This document shows, piece after piece, positions 16,863 to 25,185 of a DNA stretch of 64,000 nucleotides (positions are counted from its first letter, which is position 1; every line of letters starts with the position of its first letter). A program made the position numbers and the translations under genes. The DNA is from Amycolatopsis sp. NBC_00345 (GTDB lineage Bacteria; Actinomycetota; Actinomycetes; Mycobacteriales; Pseudonocardiaceae), in the NCBI RefSeq assembly GCF_036116635.1, contig NZ_CP107995.1, forward strand, positions 2,046,001 to 2,110,000, in the 5' to 3' direction. The notes under the pieces were generated by a model, which was given only the letters and a program-made list of their open reading frames with translations, was not told the DNA's origin and searched no databases.

Positions 16863-18097
16863 CGGCTCGCTCCTTCGAGCTCCGGGGCGGGGGCGGTCCG
16901 CGAGGCGCAGGGGACCGCGGCCTGCAGGGTGAACCGGTCGTCGAGCAGCTCGACGGTCAGGGAGCCGCCGCGCTCACGCACTCGCGCGGACAGGTCCTCC
17001 AGGCCCTGCCCGCCGTGGGAGATCGACTCACCGTGGGCGCCGTCGTTGGTGATCTTCAGGCAGAAGTGGTCGTCGTGGAGCCCCAGGACGATGGTGCAGA
17101 AGCTCGCCTCGCTGTGGCGCACGATGTTCGTGACGGCTTCCCGCAGCACCCAGCCCAGCGTCTCCTCCGCGTCGGCGTCCGGCGGACCGGCGACCTGGAC
17201 TTCGCACCGCGTGCCGATGGCTTCGAGCAGCCCGGTGGCGCCGGCCAGCTCGCGGTCGAAGCCGGCCTTGCGGGTGCCCTGGACAACCGCGCGCATGTCC
17301 CGGAGCGCCTCGTCGGCGATCCCGCGTACCTCGCGCAGCTCCCGCCGGGTGGCCGGCGGGTCCTCCTCGGCCAGCCGCTCCGCGAGCTCGGCGCGCAGGC
17401 TGATCGACACCAGGCTGTGCCCGAGCCCGTCGTGCAGGTCGCGCGACATTTCCGCGCGGGCGTCCGCGACGGCGAGCGTGGCGATGTAGTTCCTGGCCTT
17501 GCTGAGCTTGCCGGCGAGGTCGCCGATCCTGAGCAGGCTCTGGAGCAGGAAGCCGGACAGCAGCATGACGACCGCGGCGTAGGCGTTCAACGTCCAGTTC
17601 TCGGTGATCCACATGAGCGCCGAGCGGGCGACGATGGCGAGGAAGAACAGCCAGGACCACGGCGGCCGGACCACGATCAGGATCAGCCAGCCCAGCAGCA
17701 TGTCGGCGCCCTGCCAGTGCGGCCCGAGCCAGAAGAACGGCGTCAGCGTCACCAGCGCCTGCGCGCCCAGCAGGACGGCGAGCTCGGTGCGGGTGCGCAG
17801 CCCGGCCCGGGTCCGGCGGACCACGCCGACGCACAGCAGGACCGTCGCGATGGTCATCAGGATCCCGGCCTGCAGCGCCTCGGCGTAGCTCTGCTCCTCG
17901 ACCAGCGACCACACCGTCGGCACCGAGACCACCAGGGAGGCCAGCGCCGCGGCGCCGGTGCAGGCGAGCAGGACGGAGTGCGCCGCCGCCGCCCGGCACC
18001 ACGAAGACAACGAGGCCCATTGCGTCCGCACGATTATCATGTCCCCATCCCGGCGACCACCGACCTTGGTCGGGTATTCGGCCCGCGCGCCGTCCAT
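16859..18097 (-). CDS. HisKA_3 sensor histidine kinase (NarX/DesK-like)
   Basis: 412 aa. Residues ~35-195 hold about five or six membrane spans (for example SLVVSVPTVWSL, ILMTIATVLLCVGVV, WLFFLAIVARSALMW, AYAAVVMLLSGFLL). The dimerisation/phosphoacceptor helix has EMSRDLHDGLGHSLVS, with His at about 216, followed by the ATPase domain with VLREAVTNIVRHS and GGQGLEDLSARV. Ligand sensing is probably within the membrane, as no extracellular loop is long. A later ATG (MIIVRTQW, about 19 residues in) could be the true start. It pairs with the response regulator it overlaps. Confidence 0.92.
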   Translation of the reverse strand: MDGARAEYPTKVGGRRDGDMIIVRTQWASLSSWCRAAAAHSVLLACTGAAALASLVVSVPTVWSLVEEQSYAEALQAGILMTIATVLLCVGVVRRTRAGLRTRTELAVLLGAQALVTLTPFFWLGPHWQGADMLLGWLILIVVRPPWSWLFFLAIVARSALMWITENWTLNAYAAVVMLLSGFLLQSLLRIGDLAGKLSKARNYIATLAVADARAEMSRDLHDGLGHSLVSISLRAELAERLAEEDPPATRRELREVRGIADEALRDMRAVVQGTRKAGFDRELAGATGLLEAIGTRCEVQVAGPPDADAEETLGWVLREAVTNIVRHSEASFCTIVLGLHDDHFCLKITNDGAHGESISHGGQGLEDLSARVRERGGSLTVELLDDRFTLQAAVPCASRTAPAPELEGASR

Positions 18098-18305
18098 TGC
18101 CCGCCGCAGCTCGCCCGCGACGATATACGTTCCCCGCCGCTGTTCCTGCCTCGCCGGCTTGTTTCACCCGGCGACTGTGACGCGGCTAACTCCGTCATAA
18201 GCGCAGGTCAAGGCGCGGTCACGGGCCACGGGAATGGTCGTGGCCGGGTATTCCGGTCCGTGTGAGGGGTGTGGTGAATAAGGCCCGCACGAGACGGCGG
18301 GGCAC

Positions 18306-18842
18306 TCACCACTTGATGAGGTACCACTTTCCTTCGCGCAGTTCCATGGTGGCCTCGGGCAGTTCGGTGTCGGTGAGCTCGGCATCGGCTTTGACCGCTT
18401 CGGCGGGGATATGGACCTGCGTGATCGACTCGGTGACGAGGGACCGGTCCACCGTGGCGCCCTGCAAGGCCGCCTTCTCCGAAGCGGAGTACATCTGGAA
18501 GGTGAGCAGCAGCGATTGTTCGCACGGGCCGAAGCCGTCGTCCTCCGACTTCTTGGCGGCGTCCCTGCCGATCTCACAGGCCGTGGTGACGTCTTCGTTG
18601 CCCATCGCGTGCAGATAGGTCGCGTACCGCCCGACCGCGTCGTCGCCCTCCTTTTTCGTCGGGGGCTTGGCCTCCGAGGTCGCTGAGGTCGCCGCGGTGT
18701 CGGAGGCGGAGGACCCGGCCGGTGGCGAGGCGTTGTTCGAAGTGGCCCCCGAGGTGCCGCTCCCGCCCGAGCAGCCGGCGATCAACAGGGCGACCGGCAG
18801 GGCGAGGCCCGTGGCGAGCAGGGGGAGTGCGCGAGCGGACAT
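18306..18842 (-). CDS. Secreted lipoprotein of unknown function
   Basis: 178 aa starting at the ATG at 18842 behind GAGAGGTG. A lipoprotein signal peptide ends in the lipobox LLIAGC. A Ser/Thr/Ala-rich linker follows, then a ~100-residue domain with two Cys (TTACEIG and FGPCEQS) and a TMELREGKWYLIKW ending that resembles small DUF4878/NTF2-like extracytoplasmic domains. The function is unknown. It is divergent from the Ser/Thr kinase at 19214; the proteins could act together at the membrane, but only proximity suggests it. Confidence 0.7.
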   Translation of the reverse strand: MSARALPLLATGLALPVALLIAGCSGGSGTSGATSNNASPPAGSSASDTAATSATSEAKPPTKKEGDDAVGRYATYLHAMGNEDVTTACEIGRDAAKKSEDDGFGPCEQSLLLTFQMYSASEKAALQGATVDRSLVTESITQVHIPAEAVKADAELTDTELPEATMELREGKWYLIKW

Positions 18843-19213
18843 GGAGCACCTCTCAAGTCGGCGAGAACGGCCGGAGCATAAGGGACAGCGGCTGCGTAGC
18901 GCGGTGGAACCGGACCAGACGCGGCGCCGAGGGTAACGCCCCCACCAGTCAAGAGTGACACTTTCGCCTGAATTGCCACGCGGGGGTCGACGGCCCGCTA
19001 TCGCCCGGCCGTGCCCTGCCGGATACTGCCTGTGACGGCGGCGCAGGTCGCTTGCCGCGGCTCGGCCGGCCGGGCTCGGCGCGGCTTTTCTTCCGAAGCC
19101 CCGGCGCAAGTGTGACAATTGTGGATAGGATGCCACATCCGGGCGGCGGAGCCGGTGGATCCGGGTCGGCTGCCCTCCGCGAGGCGAGGGCACAGCGAGG
19201 GGAAGCGGCGGGG
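18843..19213. other. Divergent intergenic region, no gene seen
   Basis: This 371-bp gap separates the divergent lipoprotein and Ser/Thr kinase genes and must carry both promoters. I see no convincing gene, repeat or palindrome in it. Frames across it lack start signals and family resemblance. Confidence 0.5.
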
Positions 19214-21514
19214 ATGAGCGACACCTGGCGTGTGCCCGGGTACACCGAGGTGGACGTGCTCGGCACCGGCGGTTTCGGGCAGGTCGTGCTGGCCAAGCAC
19301 GAGGCCTCGGGGAAGATGGCCGCGATCAAGTACCTGCGCGCGGAGTTCCTCGCCGACGCGCGGATCGCGGACGGGCTCCGGCAGGAGGCGTGGCTGCTGT
19401 CCGGCGTGCGGAGCCCGCACGTGGTCCGGCTCTTCGACTTCGTCGAGACGCCGCAGGGGGCCGCGCTGGTCATGGAGGCGGTGCCCGGCGTGTCGCTGCG
19501 CGCGCTGCTGGCGGCGGAGAACGTCCTGGCGCCCGAGGCGGCGCTGACGATCCTGAAAGGCTCGCTGCTCGGCCTCGCCGACGCGCACGCGGTCGGCGTG
19601 GTCCACCGGGACTACAAGCCGGGGAACGTGCTGGTGTCGCGGGAGGGCGCGTCGAAGCTGGTCGACTTCGGACTGGCCACTTTGGACGGCCACAACGGAC
19701 TGACCGCCGGTTCCCCGTCCTACATGGCGCCGGAGCAGTGGGCGGGCCGGCCCGGCCTGCCCGCGACCGACGTGTACGCGGCCACGTGCGTGTTCTACCA
19801 GTGCGTCACCGGGCACCGGCCGTTCGAGGCGGACACGAGCGAGCAGCTGCGCGCCATGCACGGGGGAGCGCCGGTGCCGCTGGAAGCGGTGCCCGAGGCG
19901 CTGCGCCCGCTGATCGCGCGGGGCATGGCGAAGGACCCGGCGTGGCGGCCGGCGACGGCGGACGCCTTCGTGACCGAGCTGGAAGCCGTGGCCCGCAAGG
20001 CTTACGGGAAGAACTGGGAGAAGCGCGGCTGGAAGCGGCTGGCCGCCTCGGCCGCGGCGCTGACGGCGCTGACCCCGTTGGCGCTCCTGACGGCCGCCGG
20101 CACGGCCGCCGCACCGGTCGCGGCGGCCGGCGCCGGGACCGGCGTGGCGGCGGGCACCGCGCCAGGCGTGGCGGCGGGCACCGGGGCGGGGGTCGCCACG
20201 AGCACCGGGGCCGGGGTGACCGCGACGGTGGCGGGCAAGATCGCCATCGCGGTCGCGATCGTCGGCGGGCTGGTCGCCGGCGGGCTGGTGGTCTTCCAGC
20301 GCGGGGACGACCCGCCCGCCCCGCCGCCCCCGCCGCTGTCGGTGGCCATGCAGACCCTGTCCGGCCGGGACCAGGCGCTGCCGATCAGCTACGAGCTCCA
20401 GTACCCGCAGGTGTCCGGCGGCCCGGACGCCGCGCTCCGGCAACGGATCAACGACGCGTTGCGCGCGCCGATCGACAAGCGGCTGAAGGCGGTGCGGGAC
20501 GGGATCGCCGACCCGGACATCGTCGAGCGGATCCGGCAGGAGGACGGAACGGCCGCGCTGCACTCGTCCGCGCGGATCCTGCTGCGGACGCCGAGCGTGC
20601 TTTCCGTGCGGTACAACCATGATCTCGACTCGGACGTGCTGGGCCACACCACGTGGCGGTTCCCCGAAGCGTTCTCCGTCGACCTCACCACGGGAAAGGT
20701 GCTGGGCCCCCAGGACATGTTCCGGCCCGAGATCCTGACGGCCGCCGGCATGCGGACGCTGACCCAGCGCCTGACGCCTTACACGGGCGATTTCTGCACC
20801 GTGCCCACGGTCGAGGGGTATCCGACGCGGCAGGTCAGCATGGACGCCGCGGAGCTGCCCGGGGGCGGTGACCACGTGCCGGCCTCGACGTTCGGGTTCA
20901 CCGAGACCGGGGCGGAGTTCGAGATCCTCTGGTACGTGCTCGGCTGCGCCAGTGCGGCCGGGAGCGAGAGCGTGGTGCTGCCGTACGCCGGACTCGAAGA
21001 CCTGCTGCTGCCGAAGTTCCTGACGATGCTGGGCAAGACGGCGCCGTCCGCTTCTTCGACAGCACCATCGACGCCGGGACAGTCCGGTGACGGGGCCACG
21101 TACACGAACTCCCGCTTCGGGTTCACCACGCAGGTGCCGCCGGGCTACACCGCGTCGGCGTGGACCCCGGAGAACGGCGCGGGGATGACGTACAGCGATG
21201 ACGGTATCGGCGCGATGCTCTACGTGTGGGGAACCAACTCGGCCGGCCGGCCGGCGGACAAGCTGGCCCAGCTGGTCACCTCGCTGGAAGGGAACGGCGG
21301 CCGGGTGACCTTCAAGTCCGCCGACAGTGACGGCTACACGGTTTCCGGCTACCAGGGCGACGGCAAGATCTACTACGAGCACGAGTCCGTCGGAGCCGGT
21401 TCGGCGGCCGGGCTGCGCTGGGTCTACCCGGCCGCCCGGAAGACGGACCTGGACAAGCTCGTCACCGACACGGTGCGGGCCTTCAAGCCCGGTGATCTCT
21501 CCCGGCCGCACTGA
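19214..21514 (+). CDS. Membrane-anchored Ser/Thr protein kinase with extracytoplasmic sensor
   Basis: 766 aa from the ATG at 19214. The Hanks-type kinase domain (about 1-265) contains the Gly loop LGTGGFGQVVLA, ATP Lys in AAIKYLRAEF, HRD-loop VVHRDYKPGNVLV, DFGLATL and MAPEQWAG. An Ala/Gly/Thr-rich juxtamembrane stretch leads to one membrane span (IAIAVAIVGGLVAGGLVVF, about 355-373). The outer part contains a DUF3298/RsiV-like region (ISYELQYPQVSGG onward) and a final domain starting FGFTTQVPPGYTAS. PknB-like signalling kinase; the ligand is unknown. Confidence 0.92.
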   Translation: MSDTWRVPGYTEVDVLGTGGFGQVVLAKHEASGKMAAIKYLRAEFLADARIADGLRQEAWLLSGVRSPHVVRLFDFVETPQGAALVMEAVPGVSLRALLAAENVLAPEAALTILKGSLLGLADAHAVGVVHRDYKPGNVLVSREGASKLVDFGLATLDGHNGLTAGSPSYMAPEQWAGRPGLPATDVYAATCVFYQCVTGHRPFEADTSEQLRAMHGGAPVPLEAVPEALRPLIARGMAKDPAWRPATADAFVTELEAVARKAYGKNWEKRGWKRLAASAAALTALTPLALLTAAGTAAAPVAAAGAGTGVAAGTAPGVAAGTGAGVATSTGAGVTATVAGKIAIAVAIVGGLVAGGLVVFQRGDDPPAPPPPPLSVAMQTLSGRDQALPISYELQYPQVSGGPDAALRQRINDALRAPIDKRLKAVRDGIADPDIVERIRQEDGTAALHSSARILLRTPSVLSVRYNHDLDSDVLGHTTWRFPEAFSVDLTTGKVLGPQDMFRPEILTAAGMRTLTQRLTPYTGDFCTVPTVEGYPTRQVSMDAAELPGGGDHVPASTFGFTETGAEFEILWYVLGCASAAGSESVVLPYAGLEDLLLPKFLTMLGKTAPSASSTAPSTPGQSGDGATYTNSRFGFTTQVPPGYTASAWTPENGAGMTYSDDGIGAMLYVWGTNSAGRPADKLAQLVTSLEGNGGRVTFKSADSDGYTVSGYQGDGKIYYEHESVGAGSAAGLRWVYPAARKTDLDKLVTDTVRAFKPGDLSRPH

Positions 21515-21526
21515 CCGGCCACCGCG

Positions 21527-23521
21527 CTACTCCGTCGGTCCCCGGAAGAAGACCCGGACCAGGACCCGCAGGCCGAGCACGAAACCGATGAACAGGAACG
21601 TGTAGCCCAGGAGCGGGTACAGCCGCACCGTCGACGTGAGCGCCGGACCGGCGTCACTGGTCAGCAGCATGATCGCGCTGACGCTCGCGGCGGCGGCCAG
21701 GATGGTCAGCATCACCTGCTGCACGAGGCCGGTGATGAACGCGCGGTCGCGGCGGTCGGCGAGCGCGCGCACCTGGATGGTGAACCGGCCCTGCTCCAGG
21801 TCCTCGGTGATCTTGTTGATGCGGTGCGGAAGCCGCTGCATGATCGGCAGCAGGTTGGCGAGCTGGCTCTCCAGCGTCTGGCGGATCTCGGCCGGCGCGG
21901 TCACCGCCTTCATCAGCTCGCCGGCCTGCTCGCGGGCCATGCCGAGCAGGTCGGAACCGGGGGACAGCAGCGTGACGGTCCCCTCGACCGCGGCCATCGC
22001 GCGGAACGCGGCGGCGACCTGCGCCGGCACGGCGAAGCGGTGCGCGAGAATGAGTTTGAACAGCGCGTTGAACACCCCCATGGTGCCCTGGGTGCCGAGG
22101 CCACCGCGGAAGCGGACCATCAGCTCGCCGATGGACCGCTCCAGCGCCCGCTGGTCGATGTCGTCCGGCCGGCCGAGCAGTTCGACCAGCGCTCCGGTCG
22201 CGGCCAGCGGGTCGTCGTGGTCGATGGCGAACAGCAGCAAGCCGAGCGCGGTCCGCGCCGGCCGGTCGAGCCGGCCGACCGAGCCGAAGTCGAGCAGGCC
22301 GACGGTCCGGTCAGGACGGATCAGCAGGTTGCCCGGATGCAGGTCGGCGTGGAAGATCCCGGTCACCACGATCTGGTGCAGGACCGAGCCGAGGACCAGG
22401 GTGGCCAGCTCGTGCCGCTGCTCGGCGGTGAACCCGGCCAGCAGGCCGGCCGCCGCCGTCAGCGGGGTGCCGTCCAGCCGCTCCATGACGAGCAGGGTCG
22501 GCGCGGACAGGTCCGCGAAGGTCTGCGGGACGGTGATGCGCTCGTTCCCGGTGAGGGCGGCCGCGACCGCGCGGGTGTTGTCCAGCTCGACGGTGTAGTC
22601 GAGTTCCTCGCGCAGTGAGCCGGCGAATCCTTCGGCGAGGCCGAGGATCCCGATGGACCGGCCCCACTGCGTCACGCGGTCCAGCCGCCGGGACAGCTGC
22701 AGGATGATGTCCAGGTCCGCGGTGATCTGGCGGCGCGCGGCCGGCCGCTGCACCTTGAGCACCACCTCCCGGCCGTCGTGCAGCCGCGCCAGGTGCACCT
22801 GGCCGACCGAGGCCGCCGCCAGCGGCTCGGGCTCGACGCTGGTGAACACCTCGTCGATCGGCCGGCCCAGCGCGGCGGCGATCGCGGGCTCGATGTCCGA
22901 CCACGGGGCCGGCTGCGCCTGCGCCTGGAGTTTCGAGAGCTCGTCGATGAACGCGGCGGACAGCAGGTCACGCCGGGTGGACAGCATCTGGCCGAGCTTG
23001 ACGAACGCGACTCCGGCCCCCTCCAGCGCCTTGCGCAGCGCCACTGCCGTCGCCGGCCCCGCCTGGCCGTTGGACCGGCCGAACCGCGCGCCGGCCCGCA
23101 CGAACCGGCCGAGGCCGTGCCGGGCGGCGATACCGACGATGACGGTGTAGCGACGGGCCCGCCGGCGCTGCCGCCGCCACCGGCCGAGCAGCTCGATCGG
23201 ATGGGGGACGCTGCCGGTCGGCAGGATCATTTCCACGATCACCAGCGCGGCGAGGCCGAGCACGAACATCCAGGCCACCGACAGCGTGGCGATCAGCATG
23301 CCGACGAGCGGATCGACGGCCAGCCGGCCGTCGACGATCAGGCCGGCCCGGACGGCCACGTAGCCCAGCAGCGACGAGTCGATGCCGATCGAGGCGATGC
23401 CGAACACGATGGCGCGGAACCAGCCGACGGGTGCGCCGAGGATCCGGCGGGCCAGTCCGGCGAGCAGGAAGACGAACACCACCGTCAGCACCGTGGTGAT
23501 CACGCCGAACACGACCTGCAT
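21527..23521 (-). CDS. UbiB/ABC1-family atypical kinase
   Basis: 664 aa. Four or more hydrophobic stretches are split between the N-terminal ~110 residues and the C-terminal ~80. The ADCK/UbiB hallmark KLGQMLSTRRDLL (KxGQ, about residues 197-209) precedes the kinase-like core, with the Ala-rich loop AAASVGQVHLARL replacing the Gly-rich loop, VVLKVQRP as the ATP Lys, and FHADLHPGNLLI plus LLDFGSVG as catalytic loop and metal motif. These proteins support quinone or lipid metabolism. It is convergent with the Ser/Thr kinase gene, with 12 nt between stops. Confidence 0.93.
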   Translation of the reverse strand: MQVVFGVITTVLTVVFVFLLAGLARRILGAPVGWFRAIVFGIASIGIDSSLLGYVAVRAGLIVDGRLAVDPLVGMLIATLSVAWMFVLGLAALVIVEMILPTGSVPHPIELLGRWRRQRRRARRYTVIVGIAARHGLGRFVRAGARFGRSNGQAGPATAVALRKALEGAGVAFVKLGQMLSTRRDLLSAAFIDELSKLQAQAQPAPWSDIEPAIAAALGRPIDEVFTSVEPEPLAAASVGQVHLARLHDGREVVLKVQRPAARRQITADLDIILQLSRRLDRVTQWGRSIGILGLAEGFAGSLREELDYTVELDNTRAVAAALTGNERITVPQTFADLSAPTLLVMERLDGTPLTAAAGLLAGFTAEQRHELATLVLGSVLHQIVVTGIFHADLHPGNLLIRPDRTVGLLDFGSVGRLDRPARTALGLLLFAIDHDDPLAATGALVELLGRPDDIDQRALERSIGELMVRFRGGLGTQGTMGVFNALFKLILAHRFAVPAQVAAAFRAMAAVEGTVTLLSPGSDLLGMAREQAGELMKAVTAPAEIRQTLESQLANLLPIMQRLPHRINKITEDLEQGRFTIQVRALADRRDRAFITGLVQQVMLTILAAAASVSAIMLLTSDAGPALTSTVRLYPLLGYTFLFIGFVLGLRVLVRVFFRGPTE

Positions 23522-23867
23522 CAGCTCTCCCCCGGTAACGCCGGTCCCGTGCCCGGCGGTGTGATCAGCCTGCCTTGCCGCGCTGATTGCAGCACAGCCG
23601 GCTACGACTGGCTGCGACCGCCGCGACCACGCAGCGGTGACCGGCCGGTGCCCGCGATCGCCGCCGGCACGAACAGCGCGCGGTGCCGCACGGGCGGTGC
23701 CGCACCGGGATGAGTGGCTTTTTCGTTACTGGCAAACGATTCCGCCGGGCCGGAACGCCGGGTAACGGATCGGGACCCATCGGGCCGCGGCCGCCGTTTC
23801 CTGTTGCATCCCGGGCGGGTCCGCCGACTGGGGGGTACGGGAACACCGGCTACACGGAGGCGACGAC
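23522..23867. other. Divergent intergenic region, no gene seen
   Basis: This 346-bp gap lies between the divergent UbiB-family gene and the excalibur lipoprotein gene. I find no family-like protein, RNA gene or clear palindrome. It presumably contains the two promoters. Confidence 0.5.
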
Positions 23868-24248
23868 ATGAACAGGATGAGCTGGGCGGTACCGGCACTG
23901 GTGCTCGCGGCGGCAGGACTCGCCGGGTGCGGCACCGCCGTGCCCGGGCTCGCGGCGCCTGCGTCGCAACCGGCGGCCGGGCAGGAGATCGCGCCGACGA
24001 CCGTGACGGCGCCCGCCCCGGTGACGGTGACCGCGCCGCCTCCGCCGGTCGTGGTGGTCCAGCCGCAGACGACCGTGATCCGGCCGCCGCCGGCCGCCCC
24101 GGCTTCGACCCCGTGCCAACGGCTGCTGGCCGACGGCTACTCGTACAGCGACGCCTACAGCGCATGGGCGAAAGCGGGCTACCCGCTGAGCTGGGACGCG
24201 GACCGGGACGGCTATCCCTGCGAGCAGTCCTACGGAAACAGGAACTGA
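23868..24248 (+). CDS. Excalibur-domain lipoprotein
   Basis: 126 aa. The signal peptide ends in lipobox LAGC (about residue 23). A Pro/Thr/Val-rich linker (repeated TVTAPAPV-like units) follows, then a C-terminal excalibur calcium-binding domain with CQRLLADGYSYSDAYSAWA and DADRDGYPCEQSYG, whose Asp-rich loop resembles an EF-hand. It is anchored on the outer face of the membrane; the role is unknown but such proteins are frequent in actinomycetes. It stands alone before decayed genes on the other strand. Confidence 0.85.
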   Translation: MNRMSWAVPALVLAAAGLAGCGTAVPGLAAPASQPAAGQEIAPTTVTAPAPVTVTAPPPPVVVVQPQTTVIRPPPAAPASTPCQRLLADGYSYSDAYSAWAKAGYPLSWDADRDGYPCEQSYGNRN

Positions 24249-24270
24249 GAGCGCCCGGCCGGGTTTCCGC

Positions 24271-24830
24271 TCAGGGGCACGTGTGTGCGGCGGGGACTCC
24301 CGGATGCGGAGGTGCCGCGGCCGCGATGTCGAGGGCGTGAAGGACCGCGCTGCGGCCCGCGCCGAGCCGGACCGCGTTGGCGAGGTGCAGCCGTACGCCG
24401 GGCAGGTAGCGGTGGGCCGGGGTGGCGTCGGCGGCCATGGACATCAGTTCCTTGACCCGGCCCCGCACCGCGCCGGTGCGCCAGGGCACGGCGGTGTAGG
24501 CGAAGAACGCTTCGTAGGCTTCGGGGGACAGGCGCAGCAACGCGTCGAGGAATCCGGGGACTTCGCGCTCGAAGTCGTTCCAGTAAGGGTCGTCGCCTTG
24601 CATGCGTGAGCGTAGCGCCGCGCGATCCGCGTCGAGCGGCTGGTCGAGCGCCGTCTCGCCGCGTTCGCGCAGGATGCCGGCGACGCGACGGGAACCTTCC
24701 ATGAGGGTGTGCACGCCACGCCGGCGTCGAGGGCGCCGCGGATTGCCCGGTCGATGCCGTCCCAGTCGAGGGCCGACACCGCGGCGTTGACGGCGAGGGT
24801 GATCAGCGCGGCGGCGGACGGGTCGAGGCC
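24271..24830 (-). pseudogene. Carboxymuconolactone decarboxylase (AhpD)-like gene, frameshifted
   Basis: The minus strand first reads AALITLAVNAAVSALDWDGI and AIRGALDAGVA in one frame, which looks like the start of an AhpD/CMD helix bundle. The protein continues VHTLMEGSRRVAGILRERG, PYWNDFEREVPGFLDALLRL and GRVKELMSMAADATPAH in another frame. The switch is near 24730 and a few residues expected at the join are absent, so a small deletion with frameshift is likely. The Cys pair expected of an active AhpD-type site is not obvious. It is the downstream part of a decayed two-gene unit with the ligase fragment. Confidence 0.6.
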
Positions 24831-24985
24831 GGCCGGGGCGCTTCCGGCAGCTGCGCCCGGAGCGCCCGTTTGCTGATCTTCGTGGCGGACATCGGCCACC
24901 GCCCCGGCTCGACGAACCGCACCGCGCGGGGGATCTTGAACCGGGCGATCCCGCCCTGACCGGCGGCCCGCGGGGAGTCAGCGTC
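24830..24985 (-). pseudogene. C-terminal fragment of an acyl-CoA synthetase
   Basis: A short minus-strand frame encodes GGIARFKIPRAVRFVEPG and RWPMSATKISKRALRAQL. These match the extreme C-terminus of acyl-CoA ligases, including the catalytic Lys motif (SATKI-K). Everything upstream (adenylation core) is missing; the sequence changes character at about 24985, 200 nt before the first gene of the polyketide cluster. I interpret it as the truncated remnant of a gene cut when the cluster was inserted or rearranged. Confidence 0.6.
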
Positions 24986-25185
24986 CGCATGGTGTCCACA
25001 GCGCAACACATCCGACGGACCGTTCCTCGAGCGAGACAGTCGCCCGGCGGGGTGCTCGCTCAAGTCCCCAGGCGCTGTCCTCAAGTGGCTTCTGAGTGGT
25101 CTTCGTCGGCGCGGTGCGAGCGTGACCCAGGTCCCGGCCAGGTGGAACCGGCCGCGCTCGCCGACGCGAAGGAGTGCTCGTCAGC

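Noticed and set aside
24271..25011. An intact 246-aa minus-strand gene
   Set aside because: The first ~90 codons are Arg/Pro-rich junk; the family-like sequence is split over two frames, so I call a pseudogene.
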